This document shows, piece by piece, positions 27,189 to 36,996 of a stretch of 45,027 nt of DNA (the stretch's first letter is position 1; each line of letters opens with the position of its first letter). The notes below the pieces were generated by a model that was not told the origin of the DNA, ran no database searches, and worked only from the letters and a program-made list of their open reading frames with translations. Source of the DNA: CAYUAI01 sp964442745 (GTDB lineage Bacteria > Pseudomonadota > Gammaproteobacteria > S012-40); the NCBI GenBank assembly GCA_964442745.1, contig CAYUAI010000027.1, positions 1 to 45,027 of the forward strand, read 5' to 3'. The position numbers were made by a program, and so were the translations under genes.

Positions 27189-28796
27189 TTAACCATAATA
27201 ATCTGCACACGCAATGTCATAAAAAATATTGTCCCGCCATTCAATTTCGCCTAACCAAGCTTCGTCAATAGTGTGATTGACGACACTTTCATACAGATGG
27301 GTAAAGCGATTAATATGGCTTTTCACACGGCGATGCGCATAAGGCACAACCGTTCCGGTTTTCATGATAAATGGCCAATCGCTGGATTCCGCAAGCATCA
27401 ATTCTCTTGCGGCCTGATTGAGTGCCCGCTTCACCAAAACACTTTCCGGCGAAGGCATCACATCATTATTCGTAAAGCGTATTGCCAGTTCCTGCATGCG
27501 TTTTCCCGCCATATGCAAGTGTGGATAAATCCAGTGATTCGTGCTTTCCAACCAAAATTCACCATAGCCTTTATCTCCCCAACTCGATGAAGACGGCACA
27601 GTAATCTGATTGCACGGATATTCGGCCAGATACTCGGACGGAGTAATCAGTTTAATTGTCGACGTTTGTGCGGTGATTTTGCGGGCCAAATATTCTAACC
27701 ACAATGGACCTTCAAACCACCAATGGCCAAATAATTCAGCATCATAAGGTGCGACGACTATCGGTTTACGATCCATCTGCTTCGTTAAATATTCAATGTG
27801 CTGTTGACGATTAGCGATAAAATGCTCCGCATGCAACACCACTTTATTACGTGCATTACGCGGTTGATATATTTTTTTCTGATCGGTATCACCGGTAATT
27901 CGCCAATATTTTATGCCGGTGTTGACTCTTGCCCCCATTGGATGAAGATACAATTTCACATACTCATAATCTAATTCATGACCAATGTCACGGTAATATT
28001 CCCGATAGTCAGCATCCCCCGGATAACCCGCTTGCGCACTCCACACTTGTTTTGATGAAACATTATCCCGACCAAAGGCCGCGACGCCCGATGGACAATA
28101 GATTGGCGCATAAACACCGTACTGAGGCATGGGAGTCGCATGACTTAAGCCGTGAGTATCCACAAAAAAATACTGAATTCCAGCGGCCTTTAAGGTGTCA
28201 TCTAAGCCTGGATAATAGCCACATTCCGGCAACCAAAAACCTTTTGGCGCACAACCAAATGTTTTTTGATAGCTGGCAATACCGAGTCTGATTTGCGCCT
28301 CCACGCTAGAAGCGTTAACGCGCAAATTCGGCAAAAATCCATGCGTGGCACAAGAGGCGATAATTTCTAAGCAACCCAGTTTTTGAAAATAACCAAATGC
28401 CGCGACAATATTTTTGTGGTACTGTTCGAGATATTTATTTTTTGTCGCAATAAAATGCTTTCGGTATAAACGTGCTAAGCGGTGATAACTAGCGTCCTTT
28501 CTGGTTCGCACCACTTCTTTTTCTGCAAGCTCAATCAGACCATCAAGATGCCGCAGATAACGCTGCTGTAACAACGGGTCTTGCAACATGCACACTAGCG
28601 AGGGTGTTAATGACATGGTGAATCGGAAATCCAGCTTACTATCCACTAAACGCTGAAAGGTATTCAATAACGGAATATAGGTCTCTGTCAGTGCCTCAAA
28701 CAACCAGTTTTCTTCAAAAAAACGATCTTCCTCTGGGTGCCGCACAAAAGGAAGATGAGCATGTAAAACGAAGCATACATATCCTTTAGGTGGCAT
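27189..28796 (-). CDS. GH57 1,4-alpha-glucan branching-type enzyme
   Basis: GH57 branching enzymes cut an alpha-1,4-glucan and reattach the piece by an alpha-1,6 bond. The 535-residue product from ATG 28796 (GAGG 5 bases upstream) begins MPPKGYVCFVLHAHLPFVRH, the first GH57 motif. The catalytic nucleophile is the Glu of GFWLPECGYYPG, and the general acid is the Asp of APYDAELFGHWWFEG. The C-terminal DUF1957-like part (RALNQAARELMLAESSDWPF) is typical of this subfamily. A TTG at 28817 is a less likely start. It follows the DUF4912 gene by 26 bases as a two-gene unit, divergent from the glgX-dikinase operon. An amylopullulanase or 4-alpha-glucanotransferase is less likely, given the motif wording and length. 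Confidence 0.9.
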   Translation of the reverse strand: MPPKGYVCFVLHAHLPFVRHPEEDRFFEENWLFEALTETYIPLLNTFQRLVDSKLDFRFTMSLTPSLVCMLQDPLLQQRYLRHLDGLIELAEKEVVRTRKDASYHRLARLYRKHFIATKNKYLEQYHKNIVAAFGYFQKLGCLEIIASCATHGFLPNLRVNASSVEAQIRLGIASYQKTFGCAPKGFWLPECGYYPGLDDTLKAAGIQYFFVDTHGLSHATPMPQYGVYAPIYCPSGVAAFGRDNVSSKQVWSAQAGYPGDADYREYYRDIGHELDYEYVKLYLHPMGARVNTGIKYWRITGDTDQKKIYQPRNARNKVVLHAEHFIANRQQHIEYLTKQMDRKPIVVAPYDAELFGHWWFEGPLWLEYLARKITAQTSTIKLITPSEYLAEYPCNQITVPSSSSWGDKGYGEFWLESTNHWIYPHLHMAGKRMQELAIRFTNNDVMPSPESVLVKRALNQAARELMLAESSDWPFIMKTGTVVPYAHRRVKSHINRFTHLYESVVNHTIDEAWLGEIEWRDNIFYDIACADYYG

Positions 28797-28822
28797 AGTA
28801 ACCTCAGGCTTAGCCAAAAATG

Positions 28823-29920
28823 CTATTTGTTAGTACCACGCGAATAAAAGACGTCGGAAGCGCCGCCAAAAGTTAACTTGCTCTGTTGAGATACCGATGG
28901 CTTTTCGCCCGCATGGGGTAAAACACTTGGCATGAGTGGTCGATAAGGCAGTGCTTGATTTCGTATTAGCGCATGCAACACTGCCAAAAACTGTTCACGA
29001 CACACTTGAATATCAAGTTTACCCTGAGGCAAGGGAGAAAATAAGGGCGGCACTGGAATAACGGGCGGGCTAATAAAATTAGTTTTTTGCGAATCAAATT
29101 CATCGCCTGGCAAGAGTGCCGCCAGCTCGGGTTCATTTCCCATCGCCGTCACCCGCCAATCAATGGAAGCTAGCCCTTCCGTCGCCGCTGAAGCCTGCAA
29201 GGATTCGTCGGGGGTTTGCACAGCGCGGCTAGCTGCCTCATCACCATTTGATCGACTGAGGAACGAAGCCTGCACAATCATTTGGCTTTGTGGTGTCGCA
29301 TTTGGCGGTAACTCACCCCATAAGATATCGCGATCCGTCGCAAGCGATGCTCGTGGCGTTGTGACAAAATTAGAACGCGCAATTGCCAAAAAATCGCCAT
29401 TGGCATTAAGCAAACCAATCTCGCCACAATAACTCACGTTGTCACACCACAAATCCACATAATGATGCTGGCGCAACAAATCAATCTTAACATCAAAACA
29501 ATGGTTGGCATTATTACCGTCAAATTCAATGTGAGTCACATCATATAACCTAAGTACATACCCATGAGCCTGTTGCTTTTTTGCCAACGTTACCAATAAA
29601 CTTTCCAGCTGCTCAGGCGCAATTTCCCAATACGCGTGAATACAATAAGGATCGCGGGCAATGAATGCCAAATACGTGGAATGATAATGGATAGGCAATT
29701 CAGTATCATCAAAGGTATCAATGACGGGTACTTTAGCTTTATTTCTCCAGCTCTTGTTAGGCAAAGTCAAACAGCGTTGTTTCGACACTTTCAGTTCTTC
29801 TACAGCGATACAAAATAAATCCACAAAATCAATAACAAATGCATTGTCTTGGGATAACAGAGTGCGCACAGATAACGGCGACATCAATTCATTATGTTGT
29901 TGCGCAACCAACATGATCAT
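28823..29920 (-). CDS. DUF4912 protein linked to alpha-glucan metabolism
   Basis: The 365-residue product carries the DUF4912 signature in its middle (about 75-195): P-I-H-Y-H-S-T-Y-L-A-F-I-A-RDPYCIHAYWEIAPEQ, GYVLRLYDVTHIEF, and the YVDLWCDNVSYCGEIGL block. The fold is probably a small beta-sandwich resembling carbohydrate-binding or Ig-like modules. No catalytic residues are obvious. DUF4912 genes commonly sit next to GH57 branching enzymes, as here, so a role as a glucan-binding partner or regulator of the branching enzyme is likely but unproven. The C-terminal third is low-complexity. ATG 29914 is an alternative start. There is no signal peptide. Confidence 0.8.
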   Translation of the reverse strand: MIMLVAQQHNELMSPLSVRTLLSQDNAFVIDFVDLFCIAVEELKVSKQRCLTLPNKSWRNKAKVPVIDTFDDTELPIHYHSTYLAFIARDPYCIHAYWEIAPEQLESLLVTLAKKQQAHGYVLRLYDVTHIEFDGNNANHCFDVKIDLLRQHHYVDLWCDNVSYCGEIGLLNANGDFLAIARSNFVTTPRASLATDRDILWGELPPNATPQSQMIVQASFLSRSNGDEAASRAVQTPDESLQASAATEGLASIDWRVTAMGNEPELAALLPGDEFDSQKTNFISPPVIPVPPLFSPLPQGKLDIQVCREQFLAVLHALIRNQALPYRPLMPSVLPHAGEKPSVSQQSKLTFGGASDVFYSRGTNK

Positions 29921-30464
29921 CCCACTTTATGGTGGTATTGAGTATAAAATAAATGCTTAACATGGCGTAGGCAAAGAACGCCTCTTAATTCAGGTATACT
30001 AGGCTCCGCAGATGGTTTATTGTTATATTTGAGACATATACCACCTCATTTTATAAAATATCATCAGCTAACGAGTATTAGAATTGGGTTTGTTCTTCAT
30101 TGGTGGCAATCAACCCTAGCTCCAGCGCCATGCTATTTTTGCTTAAATGCCTGAACTTCGCAAGAAATTTCACCTAAAGTGATGATATGGAAAAAAAACT
30201 CACATAATATGTACGAAATATATTCGACATTACCATCAACTGGATTTTTTTACACTAAAATTTGCACAATTTTATGATGTCATCTAAGGCGGCAACACCA
30301 TTGAAACCTGTGGTTAAAGCTCTTCCAGATAAAGCCGAAACTTTCAGCAGTGTTAGCCACCTGTGATCGTTTTTTTTCAGGTGAAAAATACAGCAATCGA
30401 ATATTTATCGAGCACCCATACCACCTTCGTTAGTTGGTAAGGAACAAATCGCCGAAGGCTTTCT
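29921..30464. other. Divergent control region between the two glucan operons
   Basis: These 544 bases separate the minus-strand DUF4912-GH57 pair from the plus-strand glgX operon and must hold both promoters. It is AT-rich. An inverted repeat CACCTG...CAGGTG at 30358-30383 contains a run of eight Ts and could be an attenuator-like hairpin before glgX. No CRP-type site or other known operator was recognised. Confidence 0.35.
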
Positions 30465-30551
30465 ATGATTGAACCGTTTCCTAAGCCTCAAATGGGTGCA
30501 ACAACGTTCTCAAACAGTGAAAAACCCAAATATAAAAATGAAAATGCATAA
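30465..30551 (+). CDS. Possible 28-codon leader ORF before glgX
   Basis: ATG 30465 has the best ribosome-binding sequence in the area (GAAGG, about 6 bases upstream). It opens a frame of 28 residues (MIEPFPKPQMGATTFSNSEK...) whose TAA at 30549-30551 lies just past the likely glgX start codons (30538, 30544), which have no ribosome-binding site of their own. Translation of glgX may therefore be coupled to this leader. It could equally be a chance ORF. Confidence 0.25.
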   Translation: MIEPFPKPQMGATTFSNSEKPKYKNENA

Positions 30552-32661
30552 AACAATAGATCAGTATATCATTCAAACAGGCAATAATTTTTCTTTGGGG
30601 GCAAAAATCGATGACGGTGGTGTTAATTTTTGTATCTTTAGTCGACACGCCACCGAGGTACAATTACGTCTGTACCAACAGGCAGACGATGACATTCCTT
30701 TTCAAGTGGTGCCGCTCGATCCGAGCACGCATCGTACATTTTTTTTCTGGCACGTCTATTTGGAAAAGCTACAGGCGGGTTGTTATTATACCTGGCTAGT
30801 CGATGGCCCGGATGATACCCAGCACACCGGTTTCCGATTTAATAAAAAAATCGAGTTGCTCGACCCTTGGGCGCGTGCCATCATTGATGACCGCTGGGAT
30901 CGGCACCAAACCATCAACCATCAGGGAAATAACTTCACGACATCCATGCGTGGTTTAGTGGTCAATAATGCATATGACTGGGAAGGTGATACACCAATCA
31001 ACCATCCTTTAGAAGACAGTATTATTTATGAACTGCATGTCGGCGGTTTTACTCGCCACGCTTCTGCCAATGTGAAACATCCAGGTACTTTTTCTGCCAT
31101 TATTGAAAAAATTCCTTATTTGCAATCACTCGGTGTCACCGACATCGAATTAATGCCGGTAATGGCCTTTGATGAACAAGATGTGCCCGCTAGCGTGGCG
31201 GCCCGAGGGTTAAATAACTATTGGGGATATAGCACTCATAGCTTTTTTAGCCCCCATCCTCGCTATTGTATCAATCCTTACATCGCCAATCATCTCACCG
31301 AATTTAGAGATATGGTCAAAGCACTGCACCGAGCAGGTATTGGCGTGATACTCGACGTCGTCTTCAACCATACCGCTGAAGGTGGGCCGCAAGGACCGAC
31401 CATCAATTTCAAAGGTTTATTTAATGAACTCATGTATCACCTGGACCCCATCGACAGACGGCAATACAGAGACTATACGGGCTGCGGTAATACGGTTAAC
31501 TGCAATCATCCATTAATTACTCGTTTCATTATTAATTGTTTGGTTTTTTGGGTCACTGAAATGCACGTCGATGGCTTTCGTTTTGATTTAGCCAGCGTGT
31601 TTTCGCGTGGTGAAAATGGCGAACCCATGTACAATGCCCCGCTGCCTTGGAGTATTGAATTTTCGCGATTTTTATCACGCACCAAAATTATCGCCGAAGC
31701 CTGGGATGCTGCTGGCCTATATCAGCTTGGCACATTTCCAGGCTTTCGCTGGTCAGAATGGAACGGTCGCTATCGTGACGTGATTCGAAAATTTATGCGT
31801 GGCGACCGAGGACTGATCGGTGAAGTGGCCTCTTGCTTAACCGGTAGTAGTGACATTTACCAGCCTCAAGGCCGACTGCCGCTAAATAGCATTAATTTTG
31901 TGACTTGTCACGATGGTTTTACACTGCATGATCTCGTTAGCTATAATCATAAGCATAATACAGAAAATGGTGAGGATAATCGTGATGGCCACAATGACAA
32001 TTGCAGCTGGAACTGTGGCGTAGAAGGCTTAACTGACGACCTTGAAATACAAAAATTACGTAAACAACAAATTAAAAACTTCACGTCAATACTGTTCATC
32101 AGCCAAGGGGTGCCCATGATTTTATCCGGAGATGAAGTGATGCGAACCCAAAAAGGCAACAATAATGCCTATTGTCAAGACAACGAAATCAATTGGTTTG
32201 ATTGGCGCCAAATCGACAACCACCAAGATATATTCCGATTTTTTCAACAAATGATTGCCTTCAGAAAACGTCACCGATGTTTGCGTGCCAAACGCTATTT
32301 AACCGGCAAACCAAGCAATGATAGTCAATTACCAGACATTAGCTGGCATGGTATACAGCCCAATCAACCTTTGTGGGATAGTGACGCGCAAATCCTAGGC
32401 TTTACCTTAGCGGCTGTCGCGCCTGATGAAGAGCATCTGCATGTGATCATTAACATGTCCGCTGACGGTCAAGAAATTGCTTTGCCACAGATTGACAATC
32501 ACCCTTGGTATCGAGCTGTTGATACCTCACTGGCATCGCCTGACGATATTTTAACACCCACCAATCAGCCAAGGTTATCCAGTGAAATTTATATTACACA
32601 GGCGCGAAGTATGGTAATATTAGAGGCTCGTTTGACGCCTCACTCAGCAGCTAAGGAATGA
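30538..32661 (+). CDS. glgX: Glycogen debranching enzyme, GlgX/isoamylase type (GH13)
   Basis: This enzyme hydrolyses alpha-1,6 branch points of glycogen or limit dextrin. From ATG 30538 it has 707 residues: an N-terminal CBM48 (GAKIDDGGVNFCIFSRHATE), then the GH13 barrel with motif I DVVFNHTAEGG, motif II GFRFDLAS (nucleophile Asp), motif III KIIAEAWDAAG (acid/base Glu) and motif IV FVTCHDGFTLHDLVSYNHKH, followed by the NHPWYRAVDTSLASPDDI tail. Isoamylase-family features (YWGYSTHSFFSPHPRY, then a long insert with NGEDNRDGHNDN) support the call. A TTG at 30469 would add 23 unconserved residues. It starts the dikinase operon: its stop overlaps the first ATG of the gwd frame by 4 bases. Confidence 0.93.
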   Translation: MKMHKTIDQYIIQTGNNFSLGAKIDDGGVNFCIFSRHATEVQLRLYQQADDDIPFQVVPLDPSTHRTFFFWHVYLEKLQAGCYYTWLVDGPDDTQHTGFRFNKKIELLDPWARAIIDDRWDRHQTINHQGNNFTTSMRGLVVNNAYDWEGDTPINHPLEDSIIYELHVGGFTRHASANVKHPGTFSAIIEKIPYLQSLGVTDIELMPVMAFDEQDVPASVAARGLNNYWGYSTHSFFSPHPRYCINPYIANHLTEFRDMVKALHRAGIGVILDVVFNHTAEGGPQGPTINFKGLFNELMYHLDPIDRRQYRDYTGCGNTVNCNHPLITRFIINCLVFWVTEMHVDGFRFDLASVFSRGENGEPMYNAPLPWSIEFSRFLSRTKIIAEAWDAAGLYQLGTFPGFRWSEWNGRYRDVIRKFMRGDRGLIGEVASCLTGSSDIYQPQGRLPLNSINFVTCHDGFTLHDLVSYNHKHNTENGEDNRDGHNDNCSWNCGVEGLTDDLEIQKLRKQQIKNFTSILFISQGVPMILSGDEVMRTQKGNNNAYCQDNEINWFDWRQIDNHQDIFRFFQQMIAFRKRHRCLRAKRYLTGKPSNDSQLPDISWHGIQPNQPLWDSDAQILGFTLAAVAPDEEHLHVIINMSADGQEIALPQIDNHPWYRAVDTSLASPDDILTPTNQPRLSSEIYITQARSMVILEARLTPHSAAKE

Positions 32662-32666
32662 AATTA

Positions 32667-35600
32667 ATGAGTCACACGCTCGCGGTGGAAATTTTTCATG
32701 TCAATGCCACTGTCATCACCATCAATAAGCAACAGAACACCCATCAGCTCGCGCTTACCCTATCCATCCATACAGATCAGCCATGTCAACTGCATTGGGG
32801 ATTGATCCGTCATCCCAATGATCGCTGGCATTGCCCTCCCGCCGAACTCTGGCCACCGCATAGTAAACCATTTAATGATCAGGCAGTACGCACCGATTTT
32901 ATCGCAGATGCAGCAGGTAAACAGTCATTACAAATCAATCTCAAATCGCCTGACAAATGGGGAAGTTTGCTGTTTGTTATTTACTTTCCCGAACAACAGC
33001 AGTGGCTCAAAAATGGCAATAAGGATTTTTTCATCACCCTACCCAATTCACAAAGCGACGCCAACCTGGTGAACAATGCCATCACTGCACGCGTTGCCGA
33101 CGCACCCTGGAAGGTACAAACCATCACCCTCGATAACGGAGATACGCTGGCCACCGCCACGCTGGATCAAGACAATCAATGGCAAGTCATCTTAGTCACC
33201 AACGCCAAGCCTCCCGTATTGTTACATTGGGGGCTTGCCAAAAATCACCCTTTTCAATGGCAATTACCTACCGCAGAAGATCGTCCACCCGGCACGGAGA
33301 TCTTTGACCAATTAGCCGTTCGCACGCCTTTTACCTGGCAAGATGACCTCAGTTGGTTAACCTTGTCATTTTCCGAGTCAAACTATCGTGGCATTAATTT
33401 TATACTTTATCAGCCAGCCACCGCTCGCTGGCTAAAAGCCAAAGGCAATGACCTACATTTGCCATTGCAACAGCCATCATTAGCCCATACTGATTTTAAT
33501 TCGAGTGCAACACAAATCATCGCCGATAAAATTATCGAGGCCGAAATCGGAAAAAACTCCTGGACCCTCATGCATCGCTTTAATCTCGCCCACGACCTGT
33601 TAAACAACATCGAAGAAGATCAAGAAAATACCTGGGCGTTGTTGTTTACCTGGTTACGTTATTCAGCCATTCGGCAACTGGACTGGCAGCGCCGCTACAA
33701 TACTCAACCCCGTGAGTTGAGCCATGCTCAAGACAGACTCACCCGACAACTTGCCGCCCTATTTGTTGAGCAGGACGCCAGCCGACCCTGGGTGCGATTG
33801 ATGTTAACCACCCTGGGACGTGGCGGCGAAGGTCAAAAAGTGCGTGATGAAATACTCAATATCATGCACCGGCATCATCTCAAAGAAGTGCATGGTACCT
33901 TCATGGAAGAATGGCATCAGAAACTCCACAACAATACCACACCGGATGACATTGTTATCTGTTCAGCTTATCTCGCTTTTCTGGAAAGTGACGGAAACAC
34001 CGATCGATTCTACCAGGTATTAGCCGACGGTGGAATTAACCGTGAACGCTTGACCCGTTTTGAACGCCCTATTCGCACAGACCCGCAATTTTATCCCGAT
34101 AAAAAACACGGACTGATTCATGATTTTCATTATTTCTTGCGTATCCTTAACGCCGTACATACAGGCACCGACTTAGAAACAGCGGTTGATGCGGTACGCC
34201 GAATGCTCAATGCGGAAATGCATGAAAAAATTAATATTTTGCTCCAACAACGCGCTTCTGACGTACCCGCCAATGACAAACTGCACGTTATCAGTGAAGC
34301 ACGGCACGGCTTAAACACCCTGCTCCACGATCGCCACGACCCACTCGACATACGAGAATTACTCTACCTTGATTTAGCCCTGGAGCAAACGTCACGAGCT
34401 ATTATCGAACAACAACCCCTGAGTCAGTTGGATATAACAACGTTACTCGCGCTGACGCAACAAGCACTCAGACAGGCGTGGTTATCCACTCGAATTGATG
34501 AATTTTATATTTGTGCACGTCATTTAGACCGACTCATGGCAAGCCCTCAACAACAACGAGAATGGTATCTGCACGCCAAAGCCATCGTCGATCGACTGAG
34601 TTCGATGATTGGTCACTGGAGCAATCAGCTATACCAAACCCTACAGCCTAAGGCCGAATATCTCGGCGATGCTTTTGCAGCAGATCAATGGACCATCAAC
34701 TTATTTAGTGAAGAAATTATCCGCAGCACGCCCGCCTTTGCGTTATCGCTCGTACTACGCCACCTCGACCCCATGCTAAGAACAAAAGCCGGACTCAGCG
34801 GCTGGCAAGTCATTAGCCCGGCGCAAGCCTCAGGAAAAGTTTGTGTTGTCGATCGCCTATTGACGGTACAAGGTGATCATTTTTCAGAGCCAACCATTTT
34901 AATCACCGACCAAGTTTCCGGCGACGAAGAAATACCTGAAGGCATTACCTCCATTATTACCTCAGACACACCTGACCTGGTTTCCCATGTAGCTGTCAGA
35001 GCACGCAACGCTCATGTCTTGTTTGCCACCTGTTTTGACGATGAAACCTACCAGCAATTAAAAAATTTAAAAAACCAGCAACTCACTCTGAAAGTGACAC
35101 CGGCCGGTGATGTTGAATACCATAGCTCGCTCACCGGAACCGAGCAACCCGCTGCAAAACAGAACAAAGTCAAACTCACCTTACGGCGCCGAGCATTTTC
35201 CAAATGGGTCATCCCCGCCTCCGCGTTTAATGATGACCACGTGGGTGGTAAATCCAATAATCTACAAGCACTGCGCAAGAAAATTCCCGCCTGGATACAA
35301 CTACCAACCTCGATTGCCCTACCCTTTGGGGTTTTAGAGCAATGCCTGAAAAATAAAAAAAACCAGTCGATTGCTCAGCAATTACCAGCCTTAATCGCGA
35401 AAATCAAAACAGATCCGGCCAATAAGCTATCAGAGATTCGCCAACAATTTCAAAAAATCACCGCCCCAGATGCACTCAAAAACGACTTACTAGCCATGTG
35501 GCACAGCCAACAACTCGCTGACATGGGCTGGGAAAAAATCTGGCCAGCCATTCAAGGTGTCTGGGCTTCTCAGTGGAATGAGCGTGCCTATTACTCCCGA

Positions 35601-36152
35601 GTTGCAAGAGAGATTCCCCATCACCGCTTGCAAATGGCCGTGCTTATTCAACAAGTGGTTGAGGCCGACTATGCGTTTGTCATTCATACCGTCAACCCGA
35701 TCACCAACAATGACAACGAAATTTACGTAGAAATCGTCTTAGGTATGGGCGAAACTTTAGTCGGCAATTACCCTGGCCGTGCCTTCAGTTTTTTGTATCA
35801 TAAGCCAACCCAACAAATAGAGATTATCTCCTATCCAAGCAAACGCATTGGCCTCTATGGCAGCGGAGTTATTTTTCGTTCTGACTCGAATGGTGAAGAC
35901 CTGAAAAACTATGCAGGCGCCGGACTCTATGACAGTCTACTCGCCACCGCACCGGAACATCGTAGGCTCGACTATAGTGATGATATTTTGCTTTGGGATA
36001 ATACTTTTCGCGAACAATTGCTCACCAAAATCGGCCAAATTGGCCATCAAATTGAAAAAATCTGCGGCTCACCACAGGATATCGAAGGCGCAATTCAGCA
36101 AGGGATATTTTACGTCGTGCAGACCCGCCCCCAGGTCGGCATTTTCAATTAG
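32667..36152 (+). CDS. gwd: Alpha-glucan, water dikinase (plant-type GWD)
   Basis: GWD (EC 2.7.9.4) transfers the beta-phosphate of ATP, through a phosphohistidine, to glucosyl C6 of alpha-glucan. From ATG 32667 (AAGGA 9 bases upstream; ATG 32658 is too close to it) it has 1161 residues. Two N-terminal CBM45-like starch-binding repeats are seen, LHWGLIRHPNDRWHCPPAE (His43) and LHWGLAKNHPFQWQLPTAE (His187). The central block carries the GWD hallmarks LGRGGEGQKVRDEIL, MEEWHQKLHNNTTPDDIVIC and GLIHDFHYFLRILNAVHTGT. The catalytic histidine is His774 in PDLVSHVAVRARN. The C-terminal nucleotide-binding domain has VGGKSNNLQ, FRSDSNGEDLKNYAGAGLYD and DIEGAIQQGIFYVVQTRPQV. The plant redox motif CFATC is LFATC here, so the regulatory disulfide is missing. 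There is no transit or signal peptide. Confidence 0.93.
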   Translation: MSHTLAVEIFHVNATVITINKQQNTHQLALTLSIHTDQPCQLHWGLIRHPNDRWHCPPAELWPPHSKPFNDQAVRTDFIADAAGKQSLQINLKSPDKWGSLLFVIYFPEQQQWLKNGNKDFFITLPNSQSDANLVNNAITARVADAPWKVQTITLDNGDTLATATLDQDNQWQVILVTNAKPPVLLHWGLAKNHPFQWQLPTAEDRPPGTEIFDQLAVRTPFTWQDDLSWLTLSFSESNYRGINFILYQPATARWLKAKGNDLHLPLQQPSLAHTDFNSSATQIIADKIIEAEIGKNSWTLMHRFNLAHDLLNNIEEDQENTWALLFTWLRYSAIRQLDWQRRYNTQPRELSHAQDRLTRQLAALFVEQDASRPWVRLMLTTLGRGGEGQKVRDEILNIMHRHHLKEVHGTFMEEWHQKLHNNTTPDDIVICSAYLAFLESDGNTDRFYQVLADGGINRERLTRFERPIRTDPQFYPDKKHGLIHDFHYFLRILNAVHTGTDLETAVDAVRRMLNAEMHEKINILLQQRASDVPANDKLHVISEARHGLNTLLHDRHDPLDIRELLYLDLALEQTSRAIIEQQPLSQLDITTLLALTQQALRQAWLSTRIDEFYICARHLDRLMASPQQQREWYLHAKAIVDRLSSMIGHWSNQLYQTLQPKAEYLGDAFAADQWTINLFSEEIIRSTPAFALSLVLRHLDPMLRTKAGLSGWQVISPAQASGKVCVVDRLLTVQGDHFSEPTILITDQVSGDEEIPEGITSIITSDTPDLVSHVAVRARNAHVLFATCFDDETYQQLKNLKNQQLTLKVTPAGDVEYHSSLTGTEQPAAKQNKVKLTLRRRAFSKWVIPASAFNDDHVGGKSNNLQALRKKIPAWIQLPTSIALPFGVLEQCLKNKKNQSIAQQLPALIAKIKTDPANKLSEIRQQFQKITAPDALKNDLLAMWHSQQLADMGWEKIWPAIQGVWASQWNERAYYSRVAREIPHHRLQMAVLIQQVVEADYAFVIHTVNPITNNDNEIYVEIVLGMGETLVGNYPGRAFSFLYHKPTQQIEIISYPSKRIGLYGSGVIFRSDSNGEDLKNYAGAGLYDSLLATAPEHRRLDYSDDILLWDNTFREQLLTKIGQIGHQIEKICGSPQDIEGAIQQGIFYVVQTRPQVGIFN

Positions 36153-36162
36153 GAAAAAATCA

Positions 36163-36996
36163 ATGTCACGTATTCGTATAGGAAATCAAACCGCGTTCTC
36201 GGCTCCCCACGCCCTGGAACCGCTAGCATTCGCCATCGCTCATGGCTTTGATGCTTTTGAATGGTTTTCAGATAAAAAAAATACCGGCGGCTGGGATGAA
36301 ATGGACATGGACCCGGCAGAACGCCGCCGGGTCAAACAACAAGGACAAACCCATGATATCCAATACACCGTACATGCGCCTTGGCAAGCCAATCCATTAT
36401 ATCCTGACGGAGAAGGCTTGCTAAAACGAAGCCTAGATTTTGCGGCAGATATTGGGGCCGATTTGGTCAATCTGCACCTGTATATGGATCAAGGACCCCA
36501 AACTTATGTTGACTCACTGCGTGACATCATTCGTTATGCCGCACAACTAGGCGTGCGACTCAGCATCGAAAATACCCCGCTCACCACGCCAGAAAATTTT
36601 AATGCCACCTTTGCCTGTCTCAAGCAATTAAGCATCAACACCGATCACGTCGGTATGTGTCTTGATATCGGTCATGCGAATCTTTGCCAGACCACCCACA
36701 ATGATTATATCCGTTATATTGATGAACTCGCCACTGATCTACCGATCATCCATCTGCATATTCATGAAAATCACGGCGATCACGACAAGCATTTAACCCT
36801 CTTCACCGGCCCGGCAAAACACAATGATGGCGGAGTACGCGAATTCATTAAACGTATGAAACAACGCCATTACAGCGGCGCCATGATTATGGAGCAATGG
36901 CCGCAGCCAACCACATTGCTTGTCGAGGCTGAACATAAGCTGCGCATGATGTTAGACCCTTATGGAAAAAAAAAACACAGTACAGCACCAACGTAA
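36163..36996 (+). CDS. Xylose-isomerase-like TIM-barrel protein, first copy
   Basis: A 277-residue member of the AP-endonuclease-2/sugar phosphate isomerase-epimerase superfamily. From ATG 36163 (AGGA 8 bases upstream) it begins MSRIRIGNQTAFSAPHALEP. The four metal ligands of the fold are placed as expected: Glu in LSIENTPLTT, Asp in MCLDIGHANL, His in IIHLHIHENHGDHDKH and Glu in MIMEQWPQPT. The substrate is unknown. Its position between two glucan dikinases (10 bases after gwd, overlapping the start of the next) suggests it acts on a phosphoglucan-derived sugar or regulates the pool. Its end depends on a run of 10 As: with one A fewer the C-terminus would change. An alternative is an endonuclease IV-like DNA repair enzyme, which the context argues against. 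Confidence 0.85.
   Translation: MSRIRIGNQTAFSAPHALEPLAFAIAHGFDAFEWFSDKKNTGGWDEMDMDPAERRRVKQQGQTHDIQYTVHAPWQANPLYPDGEGLLKRSLDFAADIGADLVNLHLYMDQGPQTYVDSLRDIIRYAAQLGVRLSIENTPLTTPENFNATFACLKQLSINTDHVGMCLDIGHANLCQTTHNDYIRYIDELATDLPIIHLHIHENHGDHDKHLTLFTGPAKHNDGGVREFIKRMKQRHYSGAMIMEQWPQPTTLLVEAEHKLRMMLDPYGKKKHSTAPT

Noticed and set aside
32667..36152. PEP synthase or pyruvate phosphate dikinase identity for the GWD
   Set aside because: The C-terminal ATP-binding fold is shared, but the central GWD-specific blocks, starch-binding-type repeats and the SHVAVRARN histidine motif are those of glucan dikinases; no PEP/pyruvate barrel domain is present.
36163..36996. Endonuclease IV (Nfo) identity for the first TIM barrel
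   Set aside because: The fold is shared, but the zinc-ligand pattern of Nfo is incomplete and the operon context is glucan metabolism.
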